Below are positions 8,961 through 18,305 of a stretch of 64,000 nt of DNA, piece after piece. The notes under the pieces were generated by a model. That model was not told the origin of the DNA. It worked only from the letters and a program-made list of their open reading frames with translations, and did no database searches. Origin of the DNA: Microbacterium sp. CFH 31415 (GTDB taxonomy: Bacteria > Actinomycetota > Actinomycetes > Actinomycetales > Microbacteriaceae). The DNA lies in the NCBI RefSeq assembly GCF_022538185.1, contig NZ_JAKYXC010000002.1, positions 1 through 64,000 on the forward strand. Direction: 5' to 3'. The translations under genes were made by a program, and so were the position numbers. Numbering within the stretch: position 1 is the first letter of the stretch; the number at the start of each line of letters is the position of its first letter.

Positions 8961-9986
8961 TCAGACCGCCTGCGCGAACCCCCGCTCGACGTGGACGTCC
9001 TCGGCGATGTGCGCGAGGTGAGCGGGGATCTCGTGCCCCTTCGACAGCATCGACTGCGCCCACAGGCGTCCCGCTCGGTACGACGAGCGCACGAGGGGAC
9101 CGGCGAGCACCCCCAGGAAGCCCATTCGCTCGGCCTCCTCTTTGAACTCGACGAACTCCTGCGGCCTGACCCAGCGTGCGACCGGCAGGTGCCGCGGCGA
9201 GGGGCGGAGGTACTGCGTGATCGTGATGATGTCGGTGCCCGCATCGTGGAGATCCTGGAGCGCCTGCACGACCTCCTCGGGCTCCTCGCCCATACCGAGG
9301 ATGAGATTCGACTTCGTGATGAGCCCGGTGTCGCGCGCCTGCGTCAGCACGCCGAGAGAGCGCTCGTAACGGAACGCGGGGCGGATGCGCTTGAAGATGC
9401 GCGGCACCGTCTCGACGTTGTGGGCGAACACCTCGGGGCGGCTCTCGAACACCTCGGCGAGGAGCGCCGGATCGCCGTTGAAGTCGGTCGCGAGGATCTC
9501 GACGCCCGTGTTCGGATTCAGCGCGTGGATCTGCCGCACCGTCTCGGCGTGCAGCCACGCGCCGCCGTCGGCCAGGTCGTCGCGTGCGACGCCGGTGACC
9601 GTGGCGTAGCGCAGGTTCATGCGCACGACGCTCTCGGCGACGCGGCGCGGCTCGTCGGTGTCGTAGTCGGCGGGCTTGCCGGTGTCGATCTGGCAGAAGT
9701 CGCACCGACGCGTGCACTGCGAGCCGCCGATGAGGAAGGTGGCTTCGCGGTCCTCCCAGCACTCGTAGATGTTCGGGCAGCCCGCTTCCTGGCAGACGGT
9801 GTGGAGCTCTTCGGTCTTCACCAGGGCGTGGAGCGCCTGGTACTCCGGCCCCATCTTCGCCTTGGTCCTGATCCACTCCGGCTTGCGCTCGATCGGCGTC
9901 TGCGCGTTGCGCACCTCGAGGCGCAGCAGCTTGCGTCCGTCAGGCCCGGCGGCCGGTGCCGCGGAGCCGGATCCGCATGCGCTCAC
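8961..9986 (-). CDS. lipA: lipoyl synthase (radical SAM)
   Basis: Lipoyl synthase, 341 residues, inserts two sulfurs into the octanoyl chain on E2 and GcvH proteins. The radical SAM cluster motif CTRRCDFC is present near residue 90, and the auxiliary cluster ligands lie in [12 protein letters not shown] just before it. The C-terminal SSY motif (VRSSYRAG) is also present. The start is the GTG at 9986, whose bases overlap the TGA of lipB (GTGA), implying translational coupling with lipB upstream. The short Ala-Gly-rich N-terminus before [15 protein letters not shown] is typical for the family in actinobacteria. Confidence 0.97.
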   Translation of the reverse strand: MSACGSGSAAPAAGPDGRKLLRLEVRNAQTPIERKPEWIRTKAKMGPEYQALHALVKTEELHTVCQEAGCPNIYECWEDREATFLIGGSQCTRRCDFCQIDTGKPADYDTDEPRRVAESVVRMNLRYATVTGVARDDLADGGAWLHAETVRQIHALNPNTGVEILATDFNGDPALLAEVFESRPEVFAHNVETVPRIFKRIRPAFRYERSLGVLTQARDTGLITKSNLILGMGEEPEEVVQALQDLHDAGTDIITITQYLRPSPRHLPVARWVRPQEFVEFKEEAERMGFLGVLAGPLVRSSYRAGRLWAQSMLSKGHEIPAHLAHIAEDVHVERGFAQAV

Positions 9987-10624
9987 GCCGCGACCTCGCT
10001 CGCGTACTCGGCCTGGAACGCCTGCGCCACGGTGTCGATGACGTCGCGCGGCGCGACATCCGCACCCACGATCTCGCTCAGCGTGGTGACGCCGGCGTCG
10101 GTGATGCCGCACGGGATGATGCCGCGGAACCCGGCGAGGGTGTTGTCGCAGTTCAGCGCGAAGCCGTGCATCGTGACGCCCTGCTGGACGCGCACGCCGA
10201 TCGCTGCGACTTTGTCCTCGCCGAGTGGCCGGCGCACCCAGACGCCGCTGCGCCCCTCGACGCGGTAGCCGTCGACCCCGTGGATCTGCAGCACGTCGAT
10301 CAGCACCTGCTCGAGGCGCCGCACGTGCGCGACGACGTCGACGGGCTCGGCGAGCCGCACGATCGGGTAGCCGACGAGCTGACCGGGCCCGTGCCACGTG
10401 ATCTTGCCGCCGCGGTCGACGTCGATCACCGGGGTGCCGTCGGTCGGGCGCTCATGCCGGGCCGTGCGGGCGCCGGCGGTGTAGACCGCTTCGTGCTCGA
10501 GCAGCAGGAGCGTGTCGGGCCGGGTGCCGGCGACCACCTCGTCGTGGATGCTGCGCTGCAGCGCCCATCCGTCGAGGTAGGGGACATAGTCGGGGGCGAG
10601 GCCCACCGTCTGGATCTCGAGCAT
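9983..10624 (-). CDS. lipB: lipoyl(octanoyl) transferase
   Basis: LipB, 213 residues, moves octanoate from acyl carrier protein to lipoyl domains, the step before LipA. The family signature [18 protein letters not shown] is present around residues 71-88, and the catalytic Cys lies in [12 protein letters not shown] near 178. The ATG at 10624 has a good ribosome site (GAAGGAG). The gene is first in the lipB-lipA operon and divergent from the TetR-VOC gene, sharing an 86-bp spacer. Confidence 0.96.
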   Translation of the reverse strand: MLEIQTVGLAPDYVPYLDGWALQRSIHDEVVAGTRPDTLLLLEHEAVYTAGARTARHERPTDGTPVIDVDRGGKITWHGPGQLVGYPIVRLAEPVDVVAHVRRLEQVLIDVLQIHGVDGYRVEGRSGVWVRRPLGEDKVAAIGVRVQQGVTMHGFALNCDNTLAGFRGIIPCGITDAGVTTLSEIVGADVAPRDVIDTVAQAFQAEYASEVAA

Positions 10625-10697
10625 CGTGCTCCTTCGCTCGTGGCGATTTCTGGATCGCGTCCAACATTACGCCACTGCGACGATCCACCACTCCCGC

Positions 10698-10703
10698 TAG
10701 CGT
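10698..10703 (+). promoter_or_regulatory. leaderless -10 box of the TetR-VOC gene
   Basis: TAGCGT ends seven bases before the GTG at 10711. An alternative GTG at 10702 overlaps this box, which argues for the later start. Confidence 0.45.
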
Positions 10704-10710
10704 GTCCAGG

Positions 10711-11700
10711 GTGAACAGCACGGGACGCGTGGGCAGGCCGAAGGCGTCGTCGAAGGAGACACTCGCCGAAGCGGCCTGCGAGTTGTTCCTCGAGCAGGGG
10801 TTCGAGGCGACCTCCATCGCCGACATCACGTCGCGCGCGGGCGTGAGCCGATCGAGCTTCTTCAACTACTTCGCCTCGAAGTCCGACATCCTGTGGGCGG
10901 GGCTCGACGAGAGGCTGACGGCGTTCGAGGAGCGGCTCGAGAAGGACGATGGAGCGGATGCCGCGGCCGACGTCCGGGCCGCCGTGCTCGCCCTCGGCTC
11001 CGAGTTCGCCCCCGACAGCCTGGCGCTCGCGATCGTCAACGCGACCGCGATGGGGCTCGAGAGCGAGCTCGACCGCGAGGGCGCGCTGCGCCGCACCCGC
11101 ATCGGCCGCGCCGTCGCCGACCGGCTGTCGCGCGGCGGGGCCGACCGGCTGCATGCCGAGGTCGCCGGGGCCGCCTGGGGCGGGGCGGTCATCGCCGCGG
11201 TCGAGGCCTGGGCGCACGATGGTGCCGGCGTGACCTCGCTCGAACGCTTCCTGAGCCGCGCGGCCGATGCTGCGGGCTCGGTCGCGCTGGCGCCGGCGGC
11301 GGGGGAGGTGCGGCAGCTGCGCGTCGTCGTGCGCGCCGCCGACTTCGACGAGGCGCTCGCCTTCTACCGCGACGTCGTGGGCATGTCTCAGTCGGAGGCA
11401 TATGAGGCGGAGGGCGGCGCGCGCGTGGCGATCCTCGACGCCGGCCGCGCGACGCTCGAGCTGTCCAATCCGGCGCAGGTCGAGTTCATCGACCGGGTCG
11501 AGACCGACGGCGTCACGAGCGACCGGATCCGGCTCGCGCTCGAGGTCGACGATGCGGCCGGTGCGACAGACCGCCTCGCGGCCGCCGGCGCCGAGGTCGA
11601 GGCATCCGCTCGCCAGACTCCCTGGCGCTCGCTCAACTCCCGCCTGCGCGGCCCAGCGGAGCTGCAGCTCACGCTCTTCCAGGAGCTCGGACCGGAGTGA
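10711..11700 (+). CDS. TetR-family regulator fused to a VOC (glyoxalase-like) domain
   Basis: A 329-residue fusion. Residues about 10-60 are a TetR DNA-binding domain (LAEAACELFLEQGFEATS, then AGVSRSSFFNYFASK, the recognition helix). A TetR-type helical ligand domain follows to about 195. Residues about 205-325 form a VOC/glyoxalase-like module (LRVVVRAADFDEALAFYRDV, DAGRATLELSNP, ending AELQLTLFQE). VOC domains bind small hydrophobic or metal-chelating ligands and can be enzymes or binding proteins such as resistance sequestration proteins. The architecture suggests that the regulator senses, or also alters, its ligand. It is divergent from lipB and may regulate it or itself; the target is not visible. 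Confidence 0.85.
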   Translation: MNSTGRVGRPKASSKETLAEAACELFLEQGFEATSIADITSRAGVSRSSFFNYFASKSDILWAGLDERLTAFEERLEKDDGADAAADVRAAVLALGSEFAPDSLALAIVNATAMGLESELDREGALRRTRIGRAVADRLSRGGADRLHAEVAGAAWGGAVIAAVEAWAHDGAGVTSLERFLSRAADAAGSVALAPAAGEVRQLRVVVRAADFDEALAFYRDVVGMSQSEAYEAEGGARVAILDAGRATLELSNPAQVEFIDRVETDGVTSDRIRLALEVDDAAGATDRLAAAGAEVEASARQTPWRSLNSRLRGPAELQLTLFQELGPE

Positions 11701-11735
11701 GCCGCACGCGCGGCGGGACACGGCATCCGCTCACG

Positions 11736-11741
11736 TAGAAT
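11736..11741 (+). promoter_or_regulatory. leaderless -10 box of ffh
   Basis: TAGAAT ends nine bases before the ATG at 11751; there is no obvious Shine-Dalgarno. Confidence 0.5.
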
Positions 11742-11750
11742 CGGGGGACC

Positions 11751-13307
11751 ATGGCGACTTTCGGCACTCTCTCCGACCGGCTCACCGAGACCTTCCGCAA
11801 CCTCCGCACCAAGGGCAAGCTCACGCCCGCGGACGTCGACGGCACCGTCCGAGAGATCCGGCGCGCGCTGCTCGACGCCGACGTGGCGCTGCCCGTCGTC
11901 AAGGACTTCACCGCCAAGGTACGCGAGCGCGCCCTCGGCGACGAGGTGAACCGGGCGCTCAACCCCGCGCAGCAGGTGGTGCAGATCGTCAACGAAGAGC
12001 TCGTCGCGATCCTCGGCGGACAGCAGCGACGCCTGCAGTTCGCGAAGAACCCGCCCACCGTCATCATGCTCGCCGGCCTCCAGGGCTCGGGAAAGACCAC
12101 GTTCGCGGGCAAGCTCGCGCACCAGCTCGAGAAGGACGGCCACACACCGCTTCTCATCGCCGCCGACCTCCAGCGCCCCAACGCCGTGAACCAGCTCCAG
12201 GTGGTCGCCGAACGCGCCGGCGCCGCGATCTACGCGCCCGAGCCCGGCAACGGCGTCGGCGACCCGGTGAAGGTCGCGCGCGACGGCGTCGAGGTGGCGC
12301 GTCGCCAGCAGCACGATGTCGTGATCATCGACACCGCCGGACGACTCGGCGTCGATGCGGAGCTCATGAGGCAGGCGGCCGACATCCGCACCGCGACGGA
12401 TCCCGACGAGGTGCTGTTCGTCATCGACGCGATGATCGGACAGGATGCGGTCAACACCGCGAAAGCCTTCCAGGACGGCGTCGACTTCACCGGCGTCGTG
12501 CTCTCGAAGCTCGACGGAGATGCGCGAGGCGGTGCCGCGCTGTCGGTGGCCTCGGTCACCGGGCGCCCGATCATCTACGCGTCGACGGGTGAAGGTCTCG
12601 ACGACCTCGAGGCGTTCCACCCCGACCGCATGGCGAGCCGCATCCTCGACCTCGGCGACATCCTGACCCTCATCGAGCAGGCCCAGCAGGCCTTCGATGA
12701 GGAAGAGGTCATGAAGATGGCCGAGAAGCTCGCGACCGAGCAGTTCACGCTCGAGGACTTCCTCGGGCAGATGCAGCAGATGCGCAAGATGGGCTCGATG
12801 AAGAAGATGCTCGGGATGCTCCCGGGCATGGGCTCCATGAAGGATCAGCTCGAGAACTTCGACGAGCGCGAGATCGACCGCACCGAGGCGATCATCCGCT
12901 CCATGACCCCCGCGGAGCGCCGTAACACCAAGCTCCTCAACGGCTCCCGCCGTCTGCGCATCGCGCGCGGATCCGGCATGACGGTGACTGACGTGAACCA
13001 GCTCGTCCAGCGGTTCGAGCAGGCGGCCAAGATGATGAAGACCGTCGCCCGCGGCGGCGTGCCGAACATCCCCGGCATGGGGCCCGTCCCCGGCGCCGGC
13101 CGTCCGGGCGCGTCGTCCAAGCGCGGGAAGCAGCAGAAGGCCAAGGGCTCGCGCTCCGGCAATCCCGCCAAGCGTGCCGCCGAGAACGCGGGGCTCGCGG
13201 CTGCTCCCACCGCTCCGACGGGCTCGGGCTTCGGCCTGGGCAATGCGAAGGGCACGCCGAGCGAGGCCGACCTGGCCGAGCTGCAGAAGCTCCTCGGCAA
13301 GGGGTGA
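11751..13307 (+). CDS. ffh: signal recognition particle GTPase Ffh
   Basis: Ffh of 518 residues, the protein part of SRP that binds signal sequences and 4.5S RNA. The N domain (1-90) is followed by the G domain with GLQGSGKTTFAGK near 107, DLQRPNAVNQL, VIIDTAGR and SKLDGDARGG. The M domain starts near 305 and is Met-rich (FLGQMQQMRKMGSMKKMLGM), then has the RNA-binding block GSRRLRIARGSG. A Gly/Ala/Lys-rich tail follows, as in other actinobacteria. The gene is downstream of and parallel to the TetR-VOC gene, but has its own leaderless promoter. Confidence 0.97.
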   Translation: MATFGTLSDRLTETFRNLRTKGKLTPADVDGTVREIRRALLDADVALPVVKDFTAKVRERALGDEVNRALNPAQQVVQIVNEELVAILGGQQRRLQFAKNPPTVIMLAGLQGSGKTTFAGKLAHQLEKDGHTPLLIAADLQRPNAVNQLQVVAERAGAAIYAPEPGNGVGDPVKVARDGVEVARRQQHDVVIIDTAGRLGVDAELMRQAADIRTATDPDEVLFVIDAMIGQDAVNTAKAFQDGVDFTGVVLSKLDGDARGGAALSVASVTGRPIIYASTGEGLDDLEAFHPDRMASRILDLGDILTLIEQAQQAFDEEEVMKMAEKLATEQFTLEDFLGQMQQMRKMGSMKKMLGMLPGMGSMKDQLENFDEREIDRTEAIIRSMTPAERRNTKLLNGSRRLRIARGSGMTVTDVNQLVQRFEQAAKMMKTVARGGVPNIPGMGPVPGAGRPGASSKRGKQQKAKGSRSGNPAKRAAENAGLAAAPTAPTGSGFGLGNAKGTPSEADLAELQKLLGKG

Positions 13308-13405
13308 GGCCCCGCCGCGTGCGCGGAGGGCGTTCCGGTCGGTAACGTGGACCCGTCAGGCGCGGATGCGCCGGTGACACGAGCTGGGGGGATCGGCGGA
13401 GATGG

Positions 13406-14566
13406 GTGACGACGGCTGAGAGCGTGTTCGCGAGGGACTCGCCCCTGTATCTCGAGAGCGAGTCGGGCCGCATCGACCGGTACCCGCGCAACGCGTGGCT
13501 GCGCTGGGGTGTGCGGATCGCAGCCGCGCTGCCGTACATCGCGCTGGCCGTGTGGTTCGCGATCGCCTCAGGAGGCGACTGGTCCGGGACGGCCAACGGG
13601 GCACTTGCCGAACGGGTAGCAGGCCTTCCCTGGGGCTCAGCCGATGTCGCCGCGCTGGCCGAGCTCTATCCGATCATCACGAGCCTGCTCGCTGTCCTCA
13701 TCCCCGGCGGGGCACTCGGACTGGGCATCGCCGGCGCTCTGGTGGGCGGCGTGATGCTGCAGCTCATCGTCCAGTCCATGCAGCGCAAGGATTTCCCGCT
13801 CCCCGTGCGACTGGTCTTCATCCTCACGCTCGGCCTGACCCCGATGTTCGCGTACGTCGTGACGACGAGCTTGGAGGCGTCTCTCGGCCTGACATTCTTC
13901 GGGCTCGGAATGATCGATCTCGTCCGCTTCGTGACATATGCCAACACGCAGGCAGGCTTCCGTGCGGGCCTGCTGTTCGCGTGCTCCGCTCTCTCGGACT
14001 CCACGGGCCTCTTCGTCGCCGTCGTCGCCGCGATCGCGGCGACGTTCATCGTCCGGTCACGGGCAGCGTCGCGTCTGGCCAATGCGCTCGTGGTGGTGTT
14101 TCCCACCCTGGCGCTCCTCGCTGCGCTGATGCTCCTCGGCGTCGCCTTCCGCCTGGGACCCCTGGCGATGATCCGGGGTGACCTGATGTGGGACGACACC
14201 CGCGCGAGCGCTGTAGCGGACCTCCTGCTGAGCCCGTCGGGGCTGCTCTACCTCGCACCGACGGCGGTCATCGTGCTCACGGCCCTGGTGCTGCGATACC
14301 CCGGCGTCGGCCTGGTCGCCCCGGTGATGACGGCGATGATCCTCCTGGCGTACATCGTCGGCCTGACTCCTCCGGGCCTCGCGGGGATCAACTACCTCCT
14401 GATGCTCCTGCTGGCGGTGGCGGTCGTGCCGCGACCGACGACGACCCCGCAGGCAGCGGTCGTCTGTGCCACGTCCGTCGTGCTGTGGGCCATCGGATGG
14501 GCGCAGGCCTTCGACAACGACGCCGTCAGCGCGTGGATGAACGTCCTGATCGGCGGTGCGTCGTGA
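13406..14566 (+). CDS. polytopic membrane protein next to glycosyltransferase
   Basis: Protein of 386 residues with about ten predicted membrane segments (for example LRWGVRIAAALPYIALAVWF, GLLFACSALSDSTGLF and GINYLLMLLLAVAVV). Start GTG 13406 is preceded by CGGAG. Its stop overlaps the GTG of the glycosyltransferase (GTGA), so the two are translated together and probably act together, for example in making or exporting a polysaccharide. I recognise no family with confidence; it has no ABC transporter partner here. Distantly it may resemble polymer-biosynthesis membrane partners. Confidence 0.75.
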   Translation: MTTAESVFARDSPLYLESESGRIDRYPRNAWLRWGVRIAAALPYIALAVWFAIASGGDWSGTANGALAERVAGLPWGSADVAALAELYPIITSLLAVLIPGGALGLGIAGALVGGVMLQLIVQSMQRKDFPLPVRLVFILTLGLTPMFAYVVTTSLEASLGLTFFGLGMIDLVRFVTYANTQAGFRAGLLFACSALSDSTGLFVAVVAAIAATFIVRSRAASRLANALVVVFPTLALLAALMLLGVAFRLGPLAMIRGDLMWDDTRASAVADLLLSPSGLLYLAPTAVIVLTALVLRYPGVGLVAPVMTAMILLAYIVGLTPPGLAGINYLLMLLLAVAVVPRPTTTPQAAVVCATSVVLWAIGWAQAFDNDAVSAWMNVLIGGAS

Positions 14567-16266
14567 CCGAGTCACTGGACGTCGACGCGGGTCTGCTCGA
14601 TCCGGCGCTGCGGACGAGGTACGCGACGGAGGGCTGGCTGCCCCTCCGCCGTGTGGGTTCCGAGATCGAGGTCGCCACGGCGACAGCTCTGAACCCACGG
14701 CGGCGTGCGCGCATCGAGGGCATCCTGGGCGGACGGATCCGGGAGCGACCCGCTTCGCAGGCGGCGATCGTCGCAGCGCTCACCGATCGGCTCAGCGCCG
14801 AGTTCGCCGATCAGGCCGCCGACGGGCTCTATCGCACGAATCCGGTGCTCTCGGCGCGGCACGTGCTCTCCGGCACGCAGAAGGTCATCGGACTGATGCT
14901 TCTGCTCGCTCTCGTCGTCCTGGCGGTCATCTGGCCCGTGGCCACGCTGATGGCGCTGATCGGCATCGCGAGCGTCGTGTTCCTCGCCAGTACCCTCTTC
15001 AAGTTCTTCGTCGCCCTGCGGGGCTCGCGGTACGACCTCGTGGACCGCGTGCGCCGTGACGAGATCGAAGCACTGCGAGACGATGACCTGCCCGTGTACA
15101 CGGTCCTGGTGCCGGTCTTCCGCGAGGCGCGCATCGTCGGACGCCTCGTCGAGAACCTCGGTCGGCTCGACTATCCGACGGCGAAACTCGAGGTGATCAT
15201 CCTCGTGGAGGAGGAGGACGCCGAGACGCGGGACGCGATCGCCGATTCTCATCCGCCCGACCACTTCATCGTCGTGACCGTCCCGAAAGGCTCCCCCCAG
15301 ACGAAGCCGCGCGCGTGCAACGTCGGCCTCGACGTCGCGCGCGGCGACTTCCTGGTCATCTACGACGCGGAGGATGCGCCCGAGCCGGACCAGCTGAAGA
15401 AGACGGTGATCGCCTTCGCTCGCGCCGATCCGTCCGTCGTGGTCATGCAGGCCGCCCTCAACTACTTCAACGCGCGCGAGAACGTCCTCACCCGCATGTT
15501 CTCACTCGAGTACAGCTACTGGTTCGACTACATGCTCACAGGTCTGGACGTGAGGGATCTCCCGATCCCGCTCGGCGGCACGTCGAACCATTTCCGCACG
15601 GAGGCGCTGCGGCAGCTCGGCGGATGGGATCCGTACAACGTCACAGAGGACGCCGATCTCGGCATCCGGGCGAGCGCTCTCGGCTATCGCGTCGGCGTCG
15701 TCGACTCCACGACGATGGAGGAGGCGACATCGCGCCTCGGGATCTTCATCGGCCAGCGCAGCCGGTGGATCAAGGGGTACATGCAGACGGCGCTCGTCCA
15801 TGCGCGCCAGCCCTTCGCCCTCATCCGCCAGATCGGCCTACAGCGTTTCGCCGCGTTCACGCTGCTCATCGCCGGCACCCCATTGACGTTTCTCGGGGTG
15901 ATCCCGTTCACGATCCTCACGATCGCGTCGTTCTTCCTGCCCTGGGCCGACCTGTCGGCGGTCTTCCCGCCGGTGATCCTGTGGGTGTGTCTGGCGAACT
16001 TCCTCGTCGGCAACGCGCTGATGGTCTACCTGAACATGATGGGACCGTACAAGCGCGGTGCGTTCTGGCTCGTCGGGTGGGCGATCCTCAACCCCGTGTA
16101 CTGGCTCCTGCACTCGATCGCCTCCTACAAGGCGCTGTGGCAGCTGATCACCAAGCCCCACTACTGGCAGAAGACCGAGCACGGCATGTCGCACTTCACC
16201 CTCGCCGACGCGGCGGAGGGCACGCCGGCGGCGCCGGATGGAGTGCGCGGGGCGGTCGCGGACTGA
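14563..16266 (+). CDS. membrane family 2 glycosyltransferase
   Basis: Processive-type GT2 of 567 residues. Residues about 1-95 look like a small MshEN-type domain (LRTRYATEGWLPLRRVG). Two membrane segments follow at about 107-150. The catalytic domain spans about 178-420, with YTVLVPVFREARIV, the DXD-like YDAEDAPEPDQL near 267, TEDADLGIRA near 361 and the QxxRW-type motif QRSRWIKGY near 397, then three or four C-terminal membrane segments. These motifs place it among cellulose-synthase-like or glucan-forming transferases; the substrate cannot be told. It overlaps the upstream membrane protein by four bases and likely forms a two-gene operon for a surface polysaccharide. Confidence 0.85.
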   Translation: MTESLDVDAGLLDPALRTRYATEGWLPLRRVGSEIEVATATALNPRRRARIEGILGGRIRERPASQAAIVAALTDRLSAEFADQAADGLYRTNPVLSARHVLSGTQKVIGLMLLLALVVLAVIWPVATLMALIGIASVVFLASTLFKFFVALRGSRYDLVDRVRRDEIEALRDDDLPVYTVLVPVFREARIVGRLVENLGRLDYPTAKLEVIILVEEEDAETRDAIADSHPPDHFIVVTVPKGSPQTKPRACNVGLDVARGDFLVIYDAEDAPEPDQLKKTVIAFARADPSVVVMQAALNYFNARENVLTRMFSLEYSYWFDYMLTGLDVRDLPIPLGGTSNHFRTEALRQLGGWDPYNVTEDADLGIRASALGYRVGVVDSTTMEEATSRLGIFIGQRSRWIKGYMQTALVHARQPFALIRQIGLQRFAAFTLLIAGTPLTFLGVIPFTILTIASFFLPWADLSAVFPPVILWVCLANFLVGNALMVYLNMMGPYKRGAFWLVGWAILNPVYWLLHSIASYKALWQLITKPHYWQKTEHGMSHFTLADAAEGTPAAPDGVRGAVAD

Positions 16267-16279
16267 TTCCGACTCCGCG

Positions 16280-17443
16280 TCAGTGTCCGAGCGCGGAGAG
16301 ATGCTCTCGCAGCGTGGGGCCAGACCGGAACTCGCGGATGAGATGCTGGACGACCTCGCGCAGGTCGCCGTCGGCGGCGTCGGCCACGACGAGCTGACGG
16401 GCGTAGCTGGCCCCCTGGCTCAGGATCGTCTCGATCCCCGAGAGCTCGCGCACGCACTTGAGCTCCACTGCGATGTCGGCCAGTTCGTCGAGCTTCGCGC
16501 GGATGTGCTCGGTCACCGGCACCTGCGTGCCTGCTCGGTCGACGATCACGCGGGCGTCGAGGCCGTACCGCGCGGCGCGCCACTTGTTCTCGCGGATGAA
16601 CCACGGCTGCAGCGTGAGCAGTTCGCGCCCCGCGTCGAGCTCGCGGGAGAAGTGCTCGACCAGCACCTGGATGAACGCCGCAAGCGCCGCCAGCTCGGGC
16701 AGCGTCGACATGCCGTCGCACGCGCGCACCTCGATCGTGCCCCAGCGCGGTGCCGGGCGGATGTCCCAGCGCACCTCGGTCGCATCCTCCATGACGCCGG
16801 TGCCCACGAGATCGTAGAGGTAGCCCTCGAACTGGCTCCACGTGTCGAGGGGCCAGGGGAGACCGGCGGTCGGGAGCTGCTGGAAGACGAGGGAGCGGTT
16901 GGATGCGTAGCCCGTGCGCTCTCCGGCCCAGAACGGGCTCGAGGCCGACAGCGACTGCAGGTGCGGGAGGTAGACCGTGAGGGCGTTGATGATCGGGAAC
17001 ACCTTCGCGACGTCGTCTACGCCGACGTGCACGTGGATGCCCCAGATCATCATGTTGCGCCCCCACCACTGGGTGCGCTCGATGAGCTTGTTGTAGCGCG
17101 TCTTGTCGGTGACCTGCTGGTCGTACCACTGGGCGAAAGGATGGCTCCCCGCGCACAGCAGCTCGACGTCGAGCGGGTCACTCACCGTGCGCACGGCGGC
17201 GATCGCGTCGGCGATGTCGTCGACGGCCGCGGCCACGGTGTCTCCGATGCCGCTGGTCACCTCGACGGTGTTGGTCAGCAGCTCGCCCGTGACGGTATAC
17301 CGTTCGAGGGCGGAGCTCTCCTCGAGTTCGCGCAGGATCTCGGGCGCCCGCGGCGCGAGGTCTCCTGTCGCGCCGTCGGCGAGCATGAGTTCCCACTCCA
17401 GGCCGACGGACGAGCGGGCGGATGTCGCGAAGGGCACCGTCAT
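16280..17443 (-). CDS. carboxylate-amine ligase of the glutamate-cysteine ligase 2 family (YbdK-like)
   Basis: A 387-residue enzyme of the GCS2 family. Motifs include [10 protein letters not shown] at residue 13, the ligand block [10 protein letters not shown] near 135, [19 protein letters not shown] near 225 and [17 protein letters not shown] near 280. Members ligate glutamate to an amine such as cysteine, or act as weak carboxylate-amine ligases. Actinobacteria of this group often lack glutathione, so the true substrate is open. The ATG at 17443 is six bases from a CAGACT -10 box (leaderless). It is convergent with the glycosyltransferase (13 bp) and divergent from rpsP. Confidence 0.88.
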   Translation of the reverse strand: MTVPFATSARSSVGLEWELMLADGATGDLAPRAPEILRELEESSALERYTVTGELLTNTVEVTSGIGDTVAAAVDDIADAIAAVRTVSDPLDVELLCAGSHPFAQWYDQQVTDKTRYNKLIERTQWWGRNMMIWGIHVHVGVDDVAKVFPIINALTVYLPHLQSLSASSPFWAGERTGYASNRSLVFQQLPTAGLPWPLDTWSQFEGYLYDLVGTGVMEDATEVRWDIRPAPRWGTIEVRACDGMSTLPELAALAAFIQVLVEHFSRELDAGRELLTLQPWFIRENKWRAARYGLDARVIVDRAGTQVPVTEHIRAKLDELADIAVELKCVRELSGIETILSQGASYARQLVVADAADGDLREVVQHLIREFRSGPTLREHLSALGH

Positions 17444-17449
17444 TTCCAC

Positions 17450-17455
17450 AGTCTG
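17450..17455 (-). promoter_or_regulatory. leaderless -10 box of the YbdK-like gene
   Basis: On the minus strand CAGACT ends six bases before the ATG at 17443. Confidence 0.4.
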
Positions 17456-17637
17456 ACACGCGCGAGCCGTCCGACTGCGTGTTCGCGGCATGCGATGTCA
17501 TCTGGCAGAATAGAACGCTGGATCACCCGCTCGACCCTCTATCCAGCGCGGAGATCCTCCCTTCAGAGCTTCCGCCGGGTGTGCACCCCACTCCCCAGGC
17601 GATCGGTTCAATCACTTTCCACACATTCAGGAGAATC

Positions 17638-18069
17638 GTGGCTGTCAAGATCCGTCTCAAGCGCCTCGGCAAGATCCGTGCGCCGTACTATCGCATCGTC
17701 GTGGCCGACTCGCGCACCAAGCGCGATGGTCGTGTCATCGAGGAGATCGGCAAGTACCACCCCACCGAGGAGCCCTCGTTCATCGAGGTCGACTCCGAGC
17801 GTGCGCAGTACTGGCTGTCGGTCGGCGCGCAGCCGACCGAGCAGGTCCTCGCGCTCCTCAAGCTGACCGGCGACTGGGGTCAGTTCAAGGGCGACAAGGA
17901 CGCCGTCTCGACGGTGAAGACCCGTGAGGCCAAGGCCGACTTCGAGGTCGACTCCTCGAAGAAGTCGGTCATCAAGCCCAAGGCCGAGAAGAAGGCCGAG
18001 GAGCCCGCCGAGGCTCCCGCCGACGAGGCGACCGACGCGGCCGACGGGGCCGCCGAGTCCGCCGAGTAA
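17638..18069 (+). CDS. rpsP: 30S ribosomal protein bS16
   Basis: bS16 of 143 residues. The conserved core [20 protein letters not shown] through about residue 85 is followed by an actinobacterial extension rich in Lys, Glu, Ala and Asp. GTG 17638 is preceded by AGGAG. A CAGAAT box near 17504 could be its promoter. First gene of rpsP-khpA-rimM, which in most actinobacteria continues into trmD; here trmD is displaced by a nitrate block. Confidence 0.97.
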   Translation: MAVKIRLKRLGKIRAPYYRIVVADSRTKRDGRVIEEIGKYHPTEEPSFIEVDSERAQYWLSVGAQPTEQVLALLKLTGDWGQFKGDKDAVSTVKTREAKADFEVDSSKKSVIKPKAEKKAEEPAEAPADEATDAADGAAESAE

Positions 18070-18073
18070 TCCG

Positions 18074-18304
18074 TTGCTCGCCGCCGCGCTCGAGCACGTC
18101 GTCAAGGGGATCGTCGATCACCCCGACGCCGTGCGCATCGACTCGTCCACGTCGCCTCGCGGTGACGTGCTCGAGGTGCACGTCCACCCCGACGATCGGG
18201 GTCGCGTGATCGGGCGCGGCGGCCGCACGGCCAAAGCCCTGCGCACTCTCATCAGCGCACTCGCCGACGGCAGGCGCGTCCGCGTCGACGTCGCGGACGA
18301 CTGA
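18074..18304 (+). CDS. khpA: KH-domain RNA-binding protein KhpA
   Basis: KH-domain protein of 76 residues. The GxxG loop is GRGGRTAKALRTL at about residues 45-57, after the strand DVLEVHVHPDDRGRVI. The start is taken as TTG 18074, four bases after rpsP, because family members begin LLAAALEHVVKGIVDHP; no ATG or GTG fits. KhpA-type proteins bind RNA, often with KhpB, and affect cell size or translation. The next start (rimM, GTG 18306) follows one base after the stop. Confidence 0.92.
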   Translation: MLAAALEHVVKGIVDHPDAVRIDSSTSPRGDVLEVHVHPDDRGRVIGRGGRTAKALRTLISALADGRRVRVDVADD

Positions 18305-18305
18305 G

